23,742 nucleotides of DNA from a virus, in IMG/VR virus record IMGVR_UViG_3300047667_001523, positions 1 to 23,742 of that record; one strand, given 5' to 3'. This document shows positions 1-6,858 of the stretch, piece by piece; within the stretch, counting starts at the first letter, position 1, and the number at the start of each line of letters is the position of its first letter. The notes under the pieces are model-generated. The model worked only from the letters and a program-made list of their open reading frames with translations, was not told where the DNA came from and ran no database searches. The position numbers and the translations under genes are program-made.

Positions 1-338
1 AAAAGTAACGTGCGATCGTACGGCGTGTATTCTATAATGCGATGCTTATTTGTATTCTTAAAGTCACTTACAAAGTTAGTGTACGGGGAGTCATAATGTA
101 TTCTTTTGTTATGCGTAAAATTGCTGTCCACTAATATGATTTCGTCAAATGCGTCAGCAGTAAATTTGCTGGTTGGCGTTTGCTTATGATATTCCAGCGT
201 TCCAGCATCAGTAATTAGACATACTGGCTTGTCTGGCATCGCATAACGGGCGTACCGCGCTGCTATTATTGCCAGTTTAATATAATCAATTTCGTTTGTA
301 TTATAGGCAAATAAGACGACGCCGGAAGTTTCTGTCAT
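1..338 (-). CDS. Probable glycosyltransferase-like phage protein, N-terminal part (runs off left edge)
   Basis: The frame is open from an ATG at 336-338 to the window edge: 112 codons with no stop, so the 3' end lies outside. The product begins MTETSGVVLFAYNTNEIDYI, continues with LAIIAARYARYAMPDKPVCLITD, and the visible part ends with IEYTPYDRTLL. This layout (a VVLFAYN beta strand, a helix of K/R/A residues, a CLITD strand, then a TPYDRTLLLDxD-type segment) is one I recall from nucleotide-sugar transferase-like (GT-A fold) proteins of T4-like marine phages. The expected metal-binding DxD would lie just past the edge, so catalysis cannot be judged. The start overlaps the stop of the gene before it by one base (TAATG), which suggests translational coupling. 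The role, perhaps glycan modification of virion or host surface, is inference. The open frame is certain; the family is moderately sure. Confidence 0.72.
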   Translation of the reverse strand, partial: MTETSGVVLFAYNTNEIDYIKLAIIAARYARYAMPDKPVCLITDAGTLEYHKQTPTSKFTADAFDEIILVDSNFTHNKRIHYDSPYTNFVSDFKNTNKHRIIEYTPYDRTLL

Positions 339-685
339 TACCAATCCATTACCTTCTTGACGTTACGGGCAGTTGCAAGCTTTGCCAAATCAACAGAGTA
401 TTCATTTGTAGCCATAAAGTACGCGTTCATCAATTTATCTTTGAATACAAGCAAATCATTTACCTGTATTGTATTGCCACGAGTATCAATTAAAATAGCT
501 TCAGTATGTCCCCCCAGCAACAATGTGGCTGCAAATCCAATTGTTGTGCTGTCTGCGGTAAACACACCATCATTATGATGCACTACTATCATGGTTTCAA
601 ATCTACGTTTTAGTGCAATGCGGCGGTTTTCAATCGTGATACGATAATTTGAAAAGGCCAGCGCCTTTTCTAAACGGTCATCCAT
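338..685 (-). CDS. Small conserved phage protein of unknown function (115 aa)
   Basis: A 115-residue soluble protein with no signal peptide or membrane segment. It starts MDDRLEKALAFSNYRITIEN, is rich in Lys/Arg in the first 30 residues (RRIALKRRFE), has a beta-rich middle (MIVVHHNDGVFTADSTTIGF), and ends in a charged helical tail (LAKLATARNVKKVMDW). The ALxFSNYR start and the YFxATNEY segment resemble a small unassigned family I recall in cyanophage-type T4-like genomes; I know no function for it. The ATG at 683-685 is preceded by AAGGA (695-699) with 9 bases between. A strong sigma70-type promoter lies just upstream (711-738), so unlike the fibre genes it can be expressed by host polymerase early in infection. 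Its stop codon overlaps the ATG of the next gene, so the two are probably translated together. Confidence 0.82.
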   Translation of the reverse strand: MDDRLEKALAFSNYRITIENRRIALKRRFETMIVVHHNDGVFTADSTTIGFAATLLLGGHTEAILIDTRGNTIQVNDLLVFKDKLMNAYFMATNEYSVDLAKLATARNVKKVMDW

Positions 686-710
686 ATATATTCATCCTTA
701 TGATAACACC

Positions 711-738
711 ATTATAGCATCTATATGAATTTTGTCAA
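711..738 (-). promoter_or_regulatory. Near-consensus sigma70-type promoter with extended -10
   Basis: On the minus strand TTGACA (733-738) is followed after 16 bases by TATAAT (711-716). TG with one base between (TGCTATAAT, 711-719) makes an extended -10. Both hexamers match the bacterial housekeeping consensus exactly. The start of transcription would fall near 704, leaving about 18 bases of leader that hold the AAGGA site of the 115-residue gene. The promoter sits in the 66-base gap after the 689-residue structural gene. In T4-like phages such promoters serve early genes read by unmodified host polymerase. The assignment as an early promoter is inference. Confidence 0.8.
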
Positions 739-751
739 TGGAAACAAATAG

Positions 752-2821
752 TTAAAAGAGAGGAATTGGCTCAAAGTATACGTCTGTCATATCTACTACA
801 CCGCCGCCGCCTGACGTGCTGCTGAATGTGATATTGACTCGTGACACTGGACCAGCTATTTGGAACAATGCGCTTGCCGCTGCATCTGTTGGTAAAAATG
901 TACCACCAGTTGCTGCTACAGTTTGAGCTGTAACATTAAGGTTGGCGCCTGGTGTAATAACTACCGCAGTTTCATTGTTTGCAGCATCATATGCGATTAC
1001 TGTAATTGCTTCGTTGCGATTGGCACCTTCGTCAATGTCAGAAATTCGGAACGCAACATTATTGACATTAGATGATGCAGCTTGTCCAGGGTTAGCTTGG
1101 AATTGTAGCGAGAATGATGCTTGGTTGCCACTTGTGGTACCAGATCCTTGTTGCGTCATTGCACTACCGCTTGCATCAAAGCATTCACCTGTACCAACAT
1201 ATACCGCAGAAGTTGCTGTTATTGATGTGGCACCGCTTAGCAATGCTGTCCAGGCGTATACCACGTTCATAACACCAGTGTCTTGTGTAAATCCAGAGCT
1301 AAGGTCTGTTCCTGCGCCACCTTGCGTGATCCAGTTCAGTGATTCCTTACGATACGCAACACCAGCATTACTGGTATATGCACCAAATGCTGTACCATCT
1401 ATACCGTCAAGGCTGAATGTTGTGGCGTCAATTACGGTAACTGTGTAGCAATTACCGTTTAGTTCCGTCATGCCAACAACATCAGCAATACGTACCATCT
1501 CGCCAGTTGTCAATCCAGTTGTATCACTTACTGTAATTACTACTGGATTGGCCTGTGTGGCACCTGCGATTGTAAACGCTGATGCGAATGATGTACCAGT
1601 GCTAACAAAACTTTCTTGCGCTGTCAATGTAGGTATAAAATTAGTTACCGCATAAGTTGCACTATTGTCTATTACAGCCTCGGCTAACGTATATCCTGAA
1701 TTCTTTGTGGTTGTACCTTCTACAAATTGTGGAAAGTCTGTGTCATCCAACACTGCACGGATATCAATACTAACATTGCCTGCTGACGGGACGTTCTCTA
1801 ATAGGCGTGCCTCCCAGCGAATAACTAATGCATTATATGTTGAGTATGCGTCAGGTGTGCCGTCAGTGTCAATAGGGTTTGATGGGCTTGAGCTTGTAAA
1901 CACTGTTTGATAAGTTCCAGTAAGTTCATATGCACCAATACCAGATGTAATGCCATTTGAACCAGTTTGCCTGGCTGTATCATAGTTCATAATCAAGGTA
2001 CCCATTTCAGTTACCACTTGATTCCAGTTTGCGTAACCAGGGTTATTTGCATTGCCAGTCATACTCAGTGCGCTACGTATTTCGCAACCAGCATTTAAGA
2101 AATATCGTAGATCATTATATGTAGTCCATGAAAATCTGGTTGTGGCTGCTAGTTGTGCTGTCCAAGGTTCTGATCGGGCATATGTTAAAATACTACCAGA
2201 TACAACTGCTAAATCATTTGCCCAATAAGTACCGCCAGTTAAAATGTCAGCAGTGATAAAGTTTTGTACGGCCACAAATTCGGTTGGTGTAATTAAAGCA
2301 CCAACTGCAACGCGTGTTACTTCGTTTGTACCACCTGTGCGCAATTCAGTAATGTTCAATTTGTCAATAAGGTTATTTGTATTTGCCTCAACATAGGCCT
2401 GCAATGTAGCTTCATCAGACAAAATTTGATCACCAATTACAATTGGATGAACGCTTGCTTGCTGTCCCCACCCGTAACGGTGTGCTGTTCGTACATATGC
2501 AAAAATTTGCGTACCGGCTACCACTGGGCTAATAATTGTGACACTATCATTGCCTGATAAATTTATGCTTACTGTATAATCTGTTCCTGAGATCAGGGTT
2601 ACATCATTTAATGTGACCACAATAAAGTCAGCTGATGTAATTTGTCCTGTTAGAGTAAACTCAGTGCCTGCTGGTTGATCACTTCCCGGAATGGTATTCA
2701 ATATGATGTTTGAACTATAATACCCCAAGCCAACAGTATTATCACTATAAAGTCGATTGACTTCTAATGCTAATGTGTTGTAATCTTGAACCTCAATTGG
2801 TAGTCCGGTTGTTAATACCAC
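752..2821 (-). CDS. Virion structural / tail fibre-like protein with a FCCH-like domain (689 aa)
   Basis: A 689-residue beta-rich, Thr/Ser/Gly/Asn-rich protein with few Lys or Cys, typical of virion fibres. The N-terminus (IEVQDYNTLALEVNRLYSDN, then RYGWGQQASVHPIVIGDQI) resembles starts of marine T4-like structural proteins that carry a YGWGQ motif. It is followed by a LSDEATLQAYVEANTNNLID helix. At about residues 425-490 lies a domain with TGLTTGEMVRIADVVGM, ELNG, then DGIDGTAFGAYTSNAGV. This is the pattern of the fold known as the FCCH domain in ubiquitin-activating enzyme, often seen in phage tail proteins as a structural beta barrel. The C-terminus ends in a Gly-rich beta stretch (SSTSGGGGVVDMTDVYFEPI). 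The chosen start is a GTG at 2819-2821 directly after the TAA of the gene before, with AGGA (2831-2834) 9 bases upstream. No promoter is seen at the junction, so it is read with its two upstream neighbours. Confidence 0.85.
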   Translation of the reverse strand: MVLTTGLPIEVQDYNTLALEVNRLYSDNTVGLGYYSSNIILNTIPGSDQPAGTEFTLTGQITSADFIVVTLNDVTLISGTDYTVSINLSGNDSVTIISPVVAGTQIFAYVRTAHRYGWGQQASVHPIVIGDQILSDEATLQAYVEANTNNLIDKLNITELRTGGTNEVTRVAVGALITPTEFVAVQNFITADILTGGTYWANDLAVVSGSILTYARSEPWTAQLAATTRFSWTTYNDLRYFLNAGCEIRSALSMTGNANNPGYANWNQVVTEMGTLIMNYDTARQTGSNGITSGIGAYELTGTYQTVFTSSSPSNPIDTDGTPDAYSTYNALVIRWEARLLENVPSAGNVSIDIRAVLDDTDFPQFVEGTTTKNSGYTLAEAVIDNSATYAVTNFIPTLTAQESFVSTGTSFASAFTIAGATQANPVVITVSDTTGLTTGEMVRIADVVGMTELNGNCYTVTVIDATTFSLDGIDGTAFGAYTSNAGVAYRKESLNWITQGGAGTDLSSGFTQDTGVMNVVYAWTALLSGATSITATSAVYVGTGECFDASGSAMTQQGSGTTSGNQASFSLQFQANPGQAASSNVNNVAFRISDIDEGANRNEAITVIAYDAANNETAVVITPGANLNVTAQTVAATGGTFLPTDAAASALFQIAGPVSRVNITFSSTSGGGGVVDMTDVYFEPIPLF

Positions 2822-3895
2822 TTACTTTGTTCCTACTACTGCCTCAACGACACCTGCTTCGTCGTTAATTTTATTCTCTAGTGCACGGCCTATAACGGTA
2901 TATACGCTTGCACGATCTAATACGCCTGCCATTGCATGTCCTGGTACTGATGAAGCTACAAGCCTATCACCTTTATTTACTTTGCCAATAACTTTAACTG
3001 GAATTCTGCCTGCCAGGGCCACGTATGGGTGAGTCTTCTTTGTTCCTGCACCATCGTTCATACCAAATGCTGGTTTATCGGAAATAACACCAAACACATC
3101 TGTGCAATATTCAGTATCAGTCTGTGTAATTTCCTTAGTACCGCCAATTTTAACAACAGTGCCATAACTATATTCAGCATCTGATGCGTAACGTTCTGCA
3201 AGGTCAGCGTACAATGCTTTGGTTGCCGTTCCGCTGAATACATAATCTCCAGCTGTATTCAAGTTAATACCCTGGCGCACTAATGGAAATTCTGAAGATA
3301 ACACGGTAACTCCATTTTCCAAATACTCAGTATCTGCTCCACCATCGTTTTGTGGTGTCCAACCAGTTGCTCCAATATCATCTGAGCTTTGAATGCTTAC
3401 AATTTTTCCATTTACAATAGTTTCTATTGTACGATATTGGAAACCATTTGTTGCATTTCGGGTACGTGCCACAATGCGACTGTCACCTGCAACATCACTA
3501 AATGATATCCATGAACCGTTATAGTAAATATACAGCAAACCAGTGTCGCTGTCTAGCCAAAAATGACCGTCTGTCTCACCAACACTTGTTGGTGCATTTG
3601 ACTGCACCGCCATATTAGCTATTGACTTCCAATTACCAGAATTTGCTACTGTGTTATCAAAATATCTGAGTGAGTTAGATGCAGAGTCAAACCAAATTTG
3701 GCCCTCCACGGGTTTGCTAGGTGCAGAACCACTTGCAAAGTTTTCCAACAGATGCAGCATGTTTTCTGCTACTACTTCACCATAACCTTTATAGCCTCTT
3801 CCGACTAAGCCGATATTGGTGGTTGTATCAACCGCTGAGTTAGCAACTGTTATTGCTGTTTTGGTTCCGTTTGTGAAATCTACTGTATATGCCAT
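2822..3895 (-). CDS. Tail fibre-like protein with conserved ADLAERY-type end domain (357 aa)
   Basis: A 357-residue fibre-type protein. Residues 25-65 (TNIGLVGRGYKGYGEVVAEN, then LHLLENFASGSAPSKP) match an N-terminal module I recall in many marine T4-like fibres. Two copies of a W-containing beta unit follow: GQIWFDSASNSLRYFD at 65-80 and GHFWLDSDTGLLYIYYNGSW at 110-129. Residues 227-330 hold a C-terminal module recalled from cyanophage fibres: ALYADLAERYASDAEYSYGT, DVFGVISDKPAFGMN, then VALAGRIPVKVIGKVNKGDR and SSVPGHAMAG. It may act like the intramolecular-chaperone or end domains of other fibres, but I cannot assign protease residues. The ATG follows the upstream stop closely: GCAGGA spans the upstream stop region 6 bases before the start. 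The following gene begins on the base after its own TAA. The role in host contact is inferred. Confidence 0.87.
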   Translation of the reverse strand: MAYTVDFTNGTKTAITVANSAVDTTTNIGLVGRGYKGYGEVVAENMLHLLENFASGSAPSKPVEGQIWFDSASNSLRYFDNTVANSGNWKSIANMAVQSNAPTSVGETDGHFWLDSDTGLLYIYYNGSWISFSDVAGDSRIVARTRNATNGFQYRTIETIVNGKIVSIQSSDDIGATGWTPQNDGGADTEYLENGVTVLSSEFPLVRQGINLNTAGDYVFSGTATKALYADLAERYASDAEYSYGTVVKIGGTKEITQTDTEYCTDVFGVISDKPAFGMNDGAGTKKTHPYVALAGRIPVKVIGKVNKGDRLVASSVPGHAMAGVLDRASVYTVIGRALENKINDEAGVVEAVVGTK

Positions 3896-3898
3896 GTG

Positions 3899-4474
3899 TT
3901 ATCCTGCTGAGATCCTTACGGTGTAAATCACTTCGATTTTTCTGTTCTGTGATTTTTGAACTGGATGAAATATCAAGTGCGTTAGTAATCTACCTTGTTG
4001 CGAAACTAGACCAATCTCATCAAATACAAAGTCACCCTCTTGGCTGGCTGTATTGTCAAGTGGATCTTGCCCTGCGGGCTCACCATAATCTAGTGTGCAT
4101 GTCACGACCACATCACTGTATGTCGTTCCACCTGTGTGAACCACAGATGTATTATTTGCAATATCATCATTAACATTAAAGTTAACAATTTTTGTATAGG
4201 TTTTATTATATAATTCAGCAGTAACATCTGTTACATTTACTGTGTTATATGTAACATTGCCACTGCCATCAATAACTACACCACCATTACCAAAAGACAA
4301 TCCGTTAATAAATCCTGTGAATGAATTAATTCCTGAGGTATTGGTTAATGATGATGCAATTGCAAAGCTCATATTTTCACGATGAATTGCATTACGACGA
4401 TTTAAAATAATCTCGCCTGTAGCAGGGTCACGTATTAAAACGTGGCCTTCAACATGTAATTTTAGATGATCCAC
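3899..4474 (-). CDS. Conserved T4-like virion-associated protein (191 aa, GTG start)
   Basis: A 191-residue protein starting with GTG: residues 6-20 read LHVEGHVLIRDPATG, followed by RRNAIHRENMSFAIA, GFINGLSFGNGGVVIDGSG, TLDYGEPAGQDPLDN, FDEIGL and LLTHLIFHPVQKSQNR. This ordered motif set (VEGHVLIRD, NAIHxENMS, FGNGG, LDYGEP, FDExGL, THxIFHPVQKS) is one I recall as a small conserved structural protein in cyanophage-like T4 viruses and some alphaproteobacterial myophages. I do not know its exact place in the particle. The GTG at 4472-4474 is the first start after an in-frame TAG, with AGG (4484-4486) 9 bases upstream. A late-promoter-like GCTAAATA at 4499-4506 lies 24 bases before the start, making this the first gene of a three-gene unit ending at 752. 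Confidence 0.88.
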   Translation of the reverse strand: MDHLKLHVEGHVLIRDPATGEIILNRRNAIHRENMSFAIASSLTNTSGINSFTGFINGLSFGNGGVVIDGSGNVTYNTVNVTDVTAELYNKTYTKIVNFNVNDDIANNTSVVHTGGTTYSDVVVTCTLDYGEPAGQDPLDNTASQEGDFVFDEIGLVSQQGRLLTHLIFHPVQKSQNRKIEVIYTVRISAG

Positions 4475-4498
4475 AATGATATACCTATTCTATTCACG

Positions 4499-4506
4499 TA
4501 TTTAGC
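4499..4506 (-). promoter_or_regulatory. Probable T4-type late promoter octamer (GCTAAATA variant)
   Basis: The minus strand reads GCTAAATA in the 49-base gap between the stop at 4524 and the GTG at 4474, leaving 24 bases to the start codon. It differs by one base from the NATAAATA late-promoter consensus known in cyanophages (TATAAATA in T4). The same octamer lies ahead of the gene at 4524-5990. No -35 element is expected for this class. It would drive the unit 4474 to 752. Confidence 0.5.
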
Positions 4507-4523
4507 ATTATTAATCATAGCAA

Positions 4524-5990
4524 TTATGTCACTGTTCCAATTTCACCAGTTACATACCATGTATCAGTTGCTGCTTTATATAGTTTTGCTTCGCTCCATT
4601 GGGCCGTAATATTACCACTGCCAGTCAAAACACCATTTAATGTTACACCAGCACCGCCAGCACTTCCAGTAATTGTAGTAGCACCTGCACCAATTTGAAT
4701 AATACGAATTTCAGTACCAATAGGATAATCAATTGCAGTGCTGTCTGGTATTGTAAGTGTGTTAGATGCAGCATTGGCCATTGTTATGATTCTGGATTGA
4801 TCTGCCAATACACTGGTATATGTAGTGCCAGTCTGTGGATTAATTGTCCAAGTATGTTTAATTTCACCAGTAACGTTGAGTATCGCCCCGTTCCATGTAA
4901 GGTTATTGTTGCCTTCAACCAAGGAGTCGCTAGCCCATACAGCTATCTGGTTATCTGCTGGTGTACCACTCTTGGTGATATCTGTACCTGTATAAACATA
5001 ATATGTGTTGGCTGTGCCAGAATATACTGCAACAGCAAATGTATCAAAAGGAGTTGGGCAGATAATAACTGTACTTTCACCACCACCTGCTTCAGTAAGG
5101 CCGTTAATAGTCACACCATTTGCCGCCCCAACAATTTCCATTGTTTGATTGGCTGCTTTGATAAAGGTGACAACCAACTGTGGTGGTGTGCCAAGTGCTG
5201 ACGAAACTGGTAGGGTCCAACGTGTGGTTCCTGTTGCGCCGGCGTTTGTTTGATAAGTCAAGTTATCTGTGGAACCAAGTACCTTTTCATTTCCAGATGT
5301 TGCATATGTTGTTGTGTTGTTTGCAACACGATTATTGTCAACTCGCAACAGCGCTTGATTGGTTGATGGATTAGTTACTGTAATACCATTGCCAGTTTGG
5401 AAGGTTAACGTAGTTGCATTAAATCCAGTTGCGCCAACACCATTTACAGGTGCGTTGCCTATTGAAATATTTTCAATTGGTGCTGTGGGAATACCATCAA
5501 GTTTTATACCATCTGTTGCAATATCTCTGCCGTCTACTGTGCCTGTAACCACCAAATTGCCAGTCAAAGTCAACGTTGTAGTGTTGCCATCCCATGTAAG
5601 TTCACCAAAGCCAACCAATGTTGTAGCATCTGCCCATACTGCAATTTGATTTATTGATGGGCTACCTGTTGCTGATAATGCAGATGCGTCTGCAAATGAT
5701 ATGTTCAACCATACTGCATTACTTGTGCTATTATCAGCACACATATAAGCAACGTCATTCGTCTCATCAATCCAAATGTCACCAAGTTGGAATGTACCAT
5801 TACCACTTGTGTTTGCATCATCGTCAGTAGCTGCTGGTGATGTTATAAACCCAGTTGATACAAAAGCAACTGAGTCTGCGATGTTTGTCCATTGGCCACG
5901 CAAATCGCCAGCGCTAATTTCACCTAATGTGTTGTCTGGGAAAAGGGCGGTAGTTTGCGCTTTAAGTTCTGTGCTGTCTAATTTTGCCAT
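4524..5990 (-). CDS. Modular tail fibre protein with internal repeats (488 aa)
   Basis: A 488-residue Thr/Asn/Gly-rich beta protein. Residues 16-42 (ALFPDNTLGEISAGDLRGQW) form a module common at the N-terminus of phage fibres and shared with the 925-residue fibre nearby. Residues 68-95 carry LGDIWIDETNDVAYMC followed by AVW. A NQIAVWA...L.G...LTW.G...L.VTG unit occurs twice, at 114-150 and 347-375. Residues 385-488 (QTGTTYTSVLADQSRIITMA to the end) form a C-terminal module about half identical by eye to the end of the 344-residue protein at 9658-10692. A more diverged copy seems to sit at 255-323 (TRWTLPVSSALG, VTINGLTEAGGG). The ATG at 5988-5990 has AAGGA (5996-6000) 5 bases upstream, and a late-promoter-like octamer lies at 6009-6016. 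Probably a trimeric fibre; the receptor is unknown. Confidence 0.85.
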   Translation of the reverse strand: MAKLDSTELKAQTTALFPDNTLGEISAGDLRGQWTNIADSVAFVSTGFITSPAATDDDANTSGNGTFQLGDIWIDETNDVAYMCADNSTSNAVWLNISFADASALSATGSPSINQIAVWADATTLVGFGELTWDGNTTTLTLTGNLVVTGTVDGRDIATDGIKLDGIPTAPIENISIGNAPVNGVGATGFNATTLTFQTGNGITVTNPSTNQALLRVDNNRVANNTTTYATSGNEKVLGSTDNLTYQTNAGATGTTRWTLPVSSALGTPPQLVVTFIKAANQTMEIVGAANGVTINGLTEAGGGESTVIICPTPFDTFAVAVYSGTANTYYVYTGTDITKSGTPADNQIAVWASDSLVEGNNNLTWNGAILNVTGEIKHTWTINPQTGTTYTSVLADQSRIITMANAASNTLTIPDSTAIDYPIGTEIRIIQIGAGATTITGSAGGAGVTLNGVLTGSGNITAQWSEAKLYKAATDTWYVTGEIGTVT

Positions 5991-6008
5991 GTCAATCCTT
6001 GTTGTTTA

Positions 6009-6016
6009 TATTTAGC
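6009..6016 (-). promoter_or_regulatory. Probable T4-type late promoter octamer (GCTAAATA variant)
   Basis: The minus strand reads GCTAAATA 18 bases before the ATG of the fibre gene at 4524-5990, within the longest gap of the window (5991-6064, 74 bases, AT-rich). It is identical to the octamer at 4499-4506 and one base from NATAAATA. The rest of the gap holds the AAGGA ribosome site and no convincing terminator. Confidence 0.5.
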
Positions 6017-6064
6017 TTCGCAATACGTAGCGATTTCATATTATGACGTATGTATTAGTCAAGT

Positions 6065-6574
6065 TTAAAAGTTTTTGACTTCATCTGGCGTTGCATCAAT
6101 CGATGCTTGTGCCCGGCTACGCTCTGATTCGTCTGTTACAATAGCTGGGTTCGCCACTTGCTCTACTGTTGTGGTACCATCGTCAGAGTATATTGCTATT
6201 TCCACAGTTGCCGGCAACGCTTCAATTGCTGTCTGTCCTAATATAAGTTCAGTTACGGCTACACCTTCATCATCGATCTCACCAGTGTCTTGTTGATAGT
6301 AAACCTCTTCACGGCCAACTGCTAATTCATATTTTTCAAGTCGTAGTGTTGCTCTTCGGTATCGTAATAGATCAAGATTAAAGACGTTATTTGTCTCACT
6401 AATCTGATTGTCGTGTATCCAGTTCATTGCCCATGCTTCATAATATGTGGGATCTGAAACCTGAAGGGCTGTTCGTTGATGTACAGCCATCTCTAGATTG
6501 TATATTGCCAGGCCTCGATTATACGCCTGAGCAACAGACAAATACGCATCGCCTTTTTGCATGAATACTGTCAT
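6065..6574 (-). CDS. Unassigned fibre-cassette protein, possible tail fibre assembly chaperone (169 aa)
   Basis: I do not recognise the family with confidence. The product (MTVFMQKGDAYLSVAQAYNR...) is mixed helical and acidic. It has DPTYYEAWAMNWIHDNQ, a basic helix LLRYRRATLRLEKYELAVGR, then an acidic beta-like tail (QQDTGEIDDEGVAVTELILG) and an end rich in Asp/Glu. Its place as the last gene after a receptor-type fibre, its size and the RYRR helix suggest an assembly chaperone for that fibre, like gp38 or Tfa in other phages. This is inference. I prefer the ATG at 6572-6574, which overlaps the upstream stop as ATGA and has GAGG (6582-6585) 7 bases upstream. A longer form starting at 6589 would add MRGVR but begins inside the upstream gene without a good ribosome site. 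The gene is probably translated by coupling. Confidence 0.78.
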   Translation of the reverse strand: MTVFMQKGDAYLSVAQAYNRGLAIYNLEMAVHQRTALQVSDPTYYEAWAMNWIHDNQISETNNVFNLDLLRYRRATLRLEKYELAVGREEVYYQQDTGEIDDEGVAVTELILGQTAIEALPATVEIAIYSDDGTTTVEQVANPAIVTDESERSRAQASIDATPDEVKNF

Positions 6575-6858
6575 TCTGACACCTCGCAATCTATGTCTAC
6601 AAATACCACTGCCGGAGCCACAGCAAATACTACTGAGTATATGAAACCATCAAACGTTACAGTATAATCATTACCTGATCCTTCACGCTTCCTTGCTCCA
6701 TCAGAGTAGACAAACTTAGGTTCCCATCCGTTGGGTAGAGCGAAGGTTGTTTCTGAGCTGTCGCCTGTAAAAGCAAAGGTTTCGATGCGATATTCTGCGG
6801 CACCCTTGTTTAGTTCTTTCCGCAAATTGATTGCTGGTTTGCTTATTGATACGGTCAT
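6571..6858 (-). CDS. Small beta-rich tail-associated protein (95 aa)
   Basis: A 95-residue protein: MTVSISKPAINLRKELNKGA, then FAFTGDSSETTFALPNGWEP, FVYSDGARKREGSGNDYTVT, and an end rich in Val/Phe/Ala (YSVVFAVAPAVVFVDIDCEV). The TGDxSxTTFxLPNG...VxxDGxxxxxGxDYTVT pattern is a beta-sandwich module widespread in phage tail and fibre proteins, here free-standing. The hydrophobic end probably forms the last strands of the domain and is not clearly a membrane segment. The ATG overlaps the stop of the LamG fibre gene (ATGA), with GGAG (6867-6870) 8 bases upstream. Its own stop overlaps the next start in the same way. It may cap or decorate the fibre, but that is inference from position. Confidence 0.8.
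   Translation of the reverse strand: MTVSISKPAINLRKELNKGAAEYRIETFAFTGDSSETTFALPNGWEPKFVYSDGARKREGSGNDYTVTFDGFIYSVVFAVAPAVVFVDIDCEVSE

Noticed and set aside
1390-1560. A link to ubiquitin activation because of the FCCH-like domain
   Set aside because: Only the beta-barrel pattern is shared; no adenylation or catalytic cysteine domain is present, and this fold is common as a structural module in phage tails.
942-1910. Plus-strand open frames across the fibre genes
   Set aside because: They lie opposite strongly motif-bearing minus-strand genes, have no ribosome sites or recognisable products, and are expected shadows of Thr/Val/Ala-rich coding DNA.
6018-6033. A TCGC/GCGA hairpin in the gap before the 488-residue fibre gene, considered as a terminator
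   Set aside because: The stem is only 4 base pairs with an 8-base loop and no following T run, too weak to call.
6575-6589. A longer start (MRGVR...) for the 169-residue gene
   Set aside because: It lies inside the upstream gene without a suitable ribosome site, while the ATG at 6572-6574 has an ATGA overlap and GAGG at the right distance.
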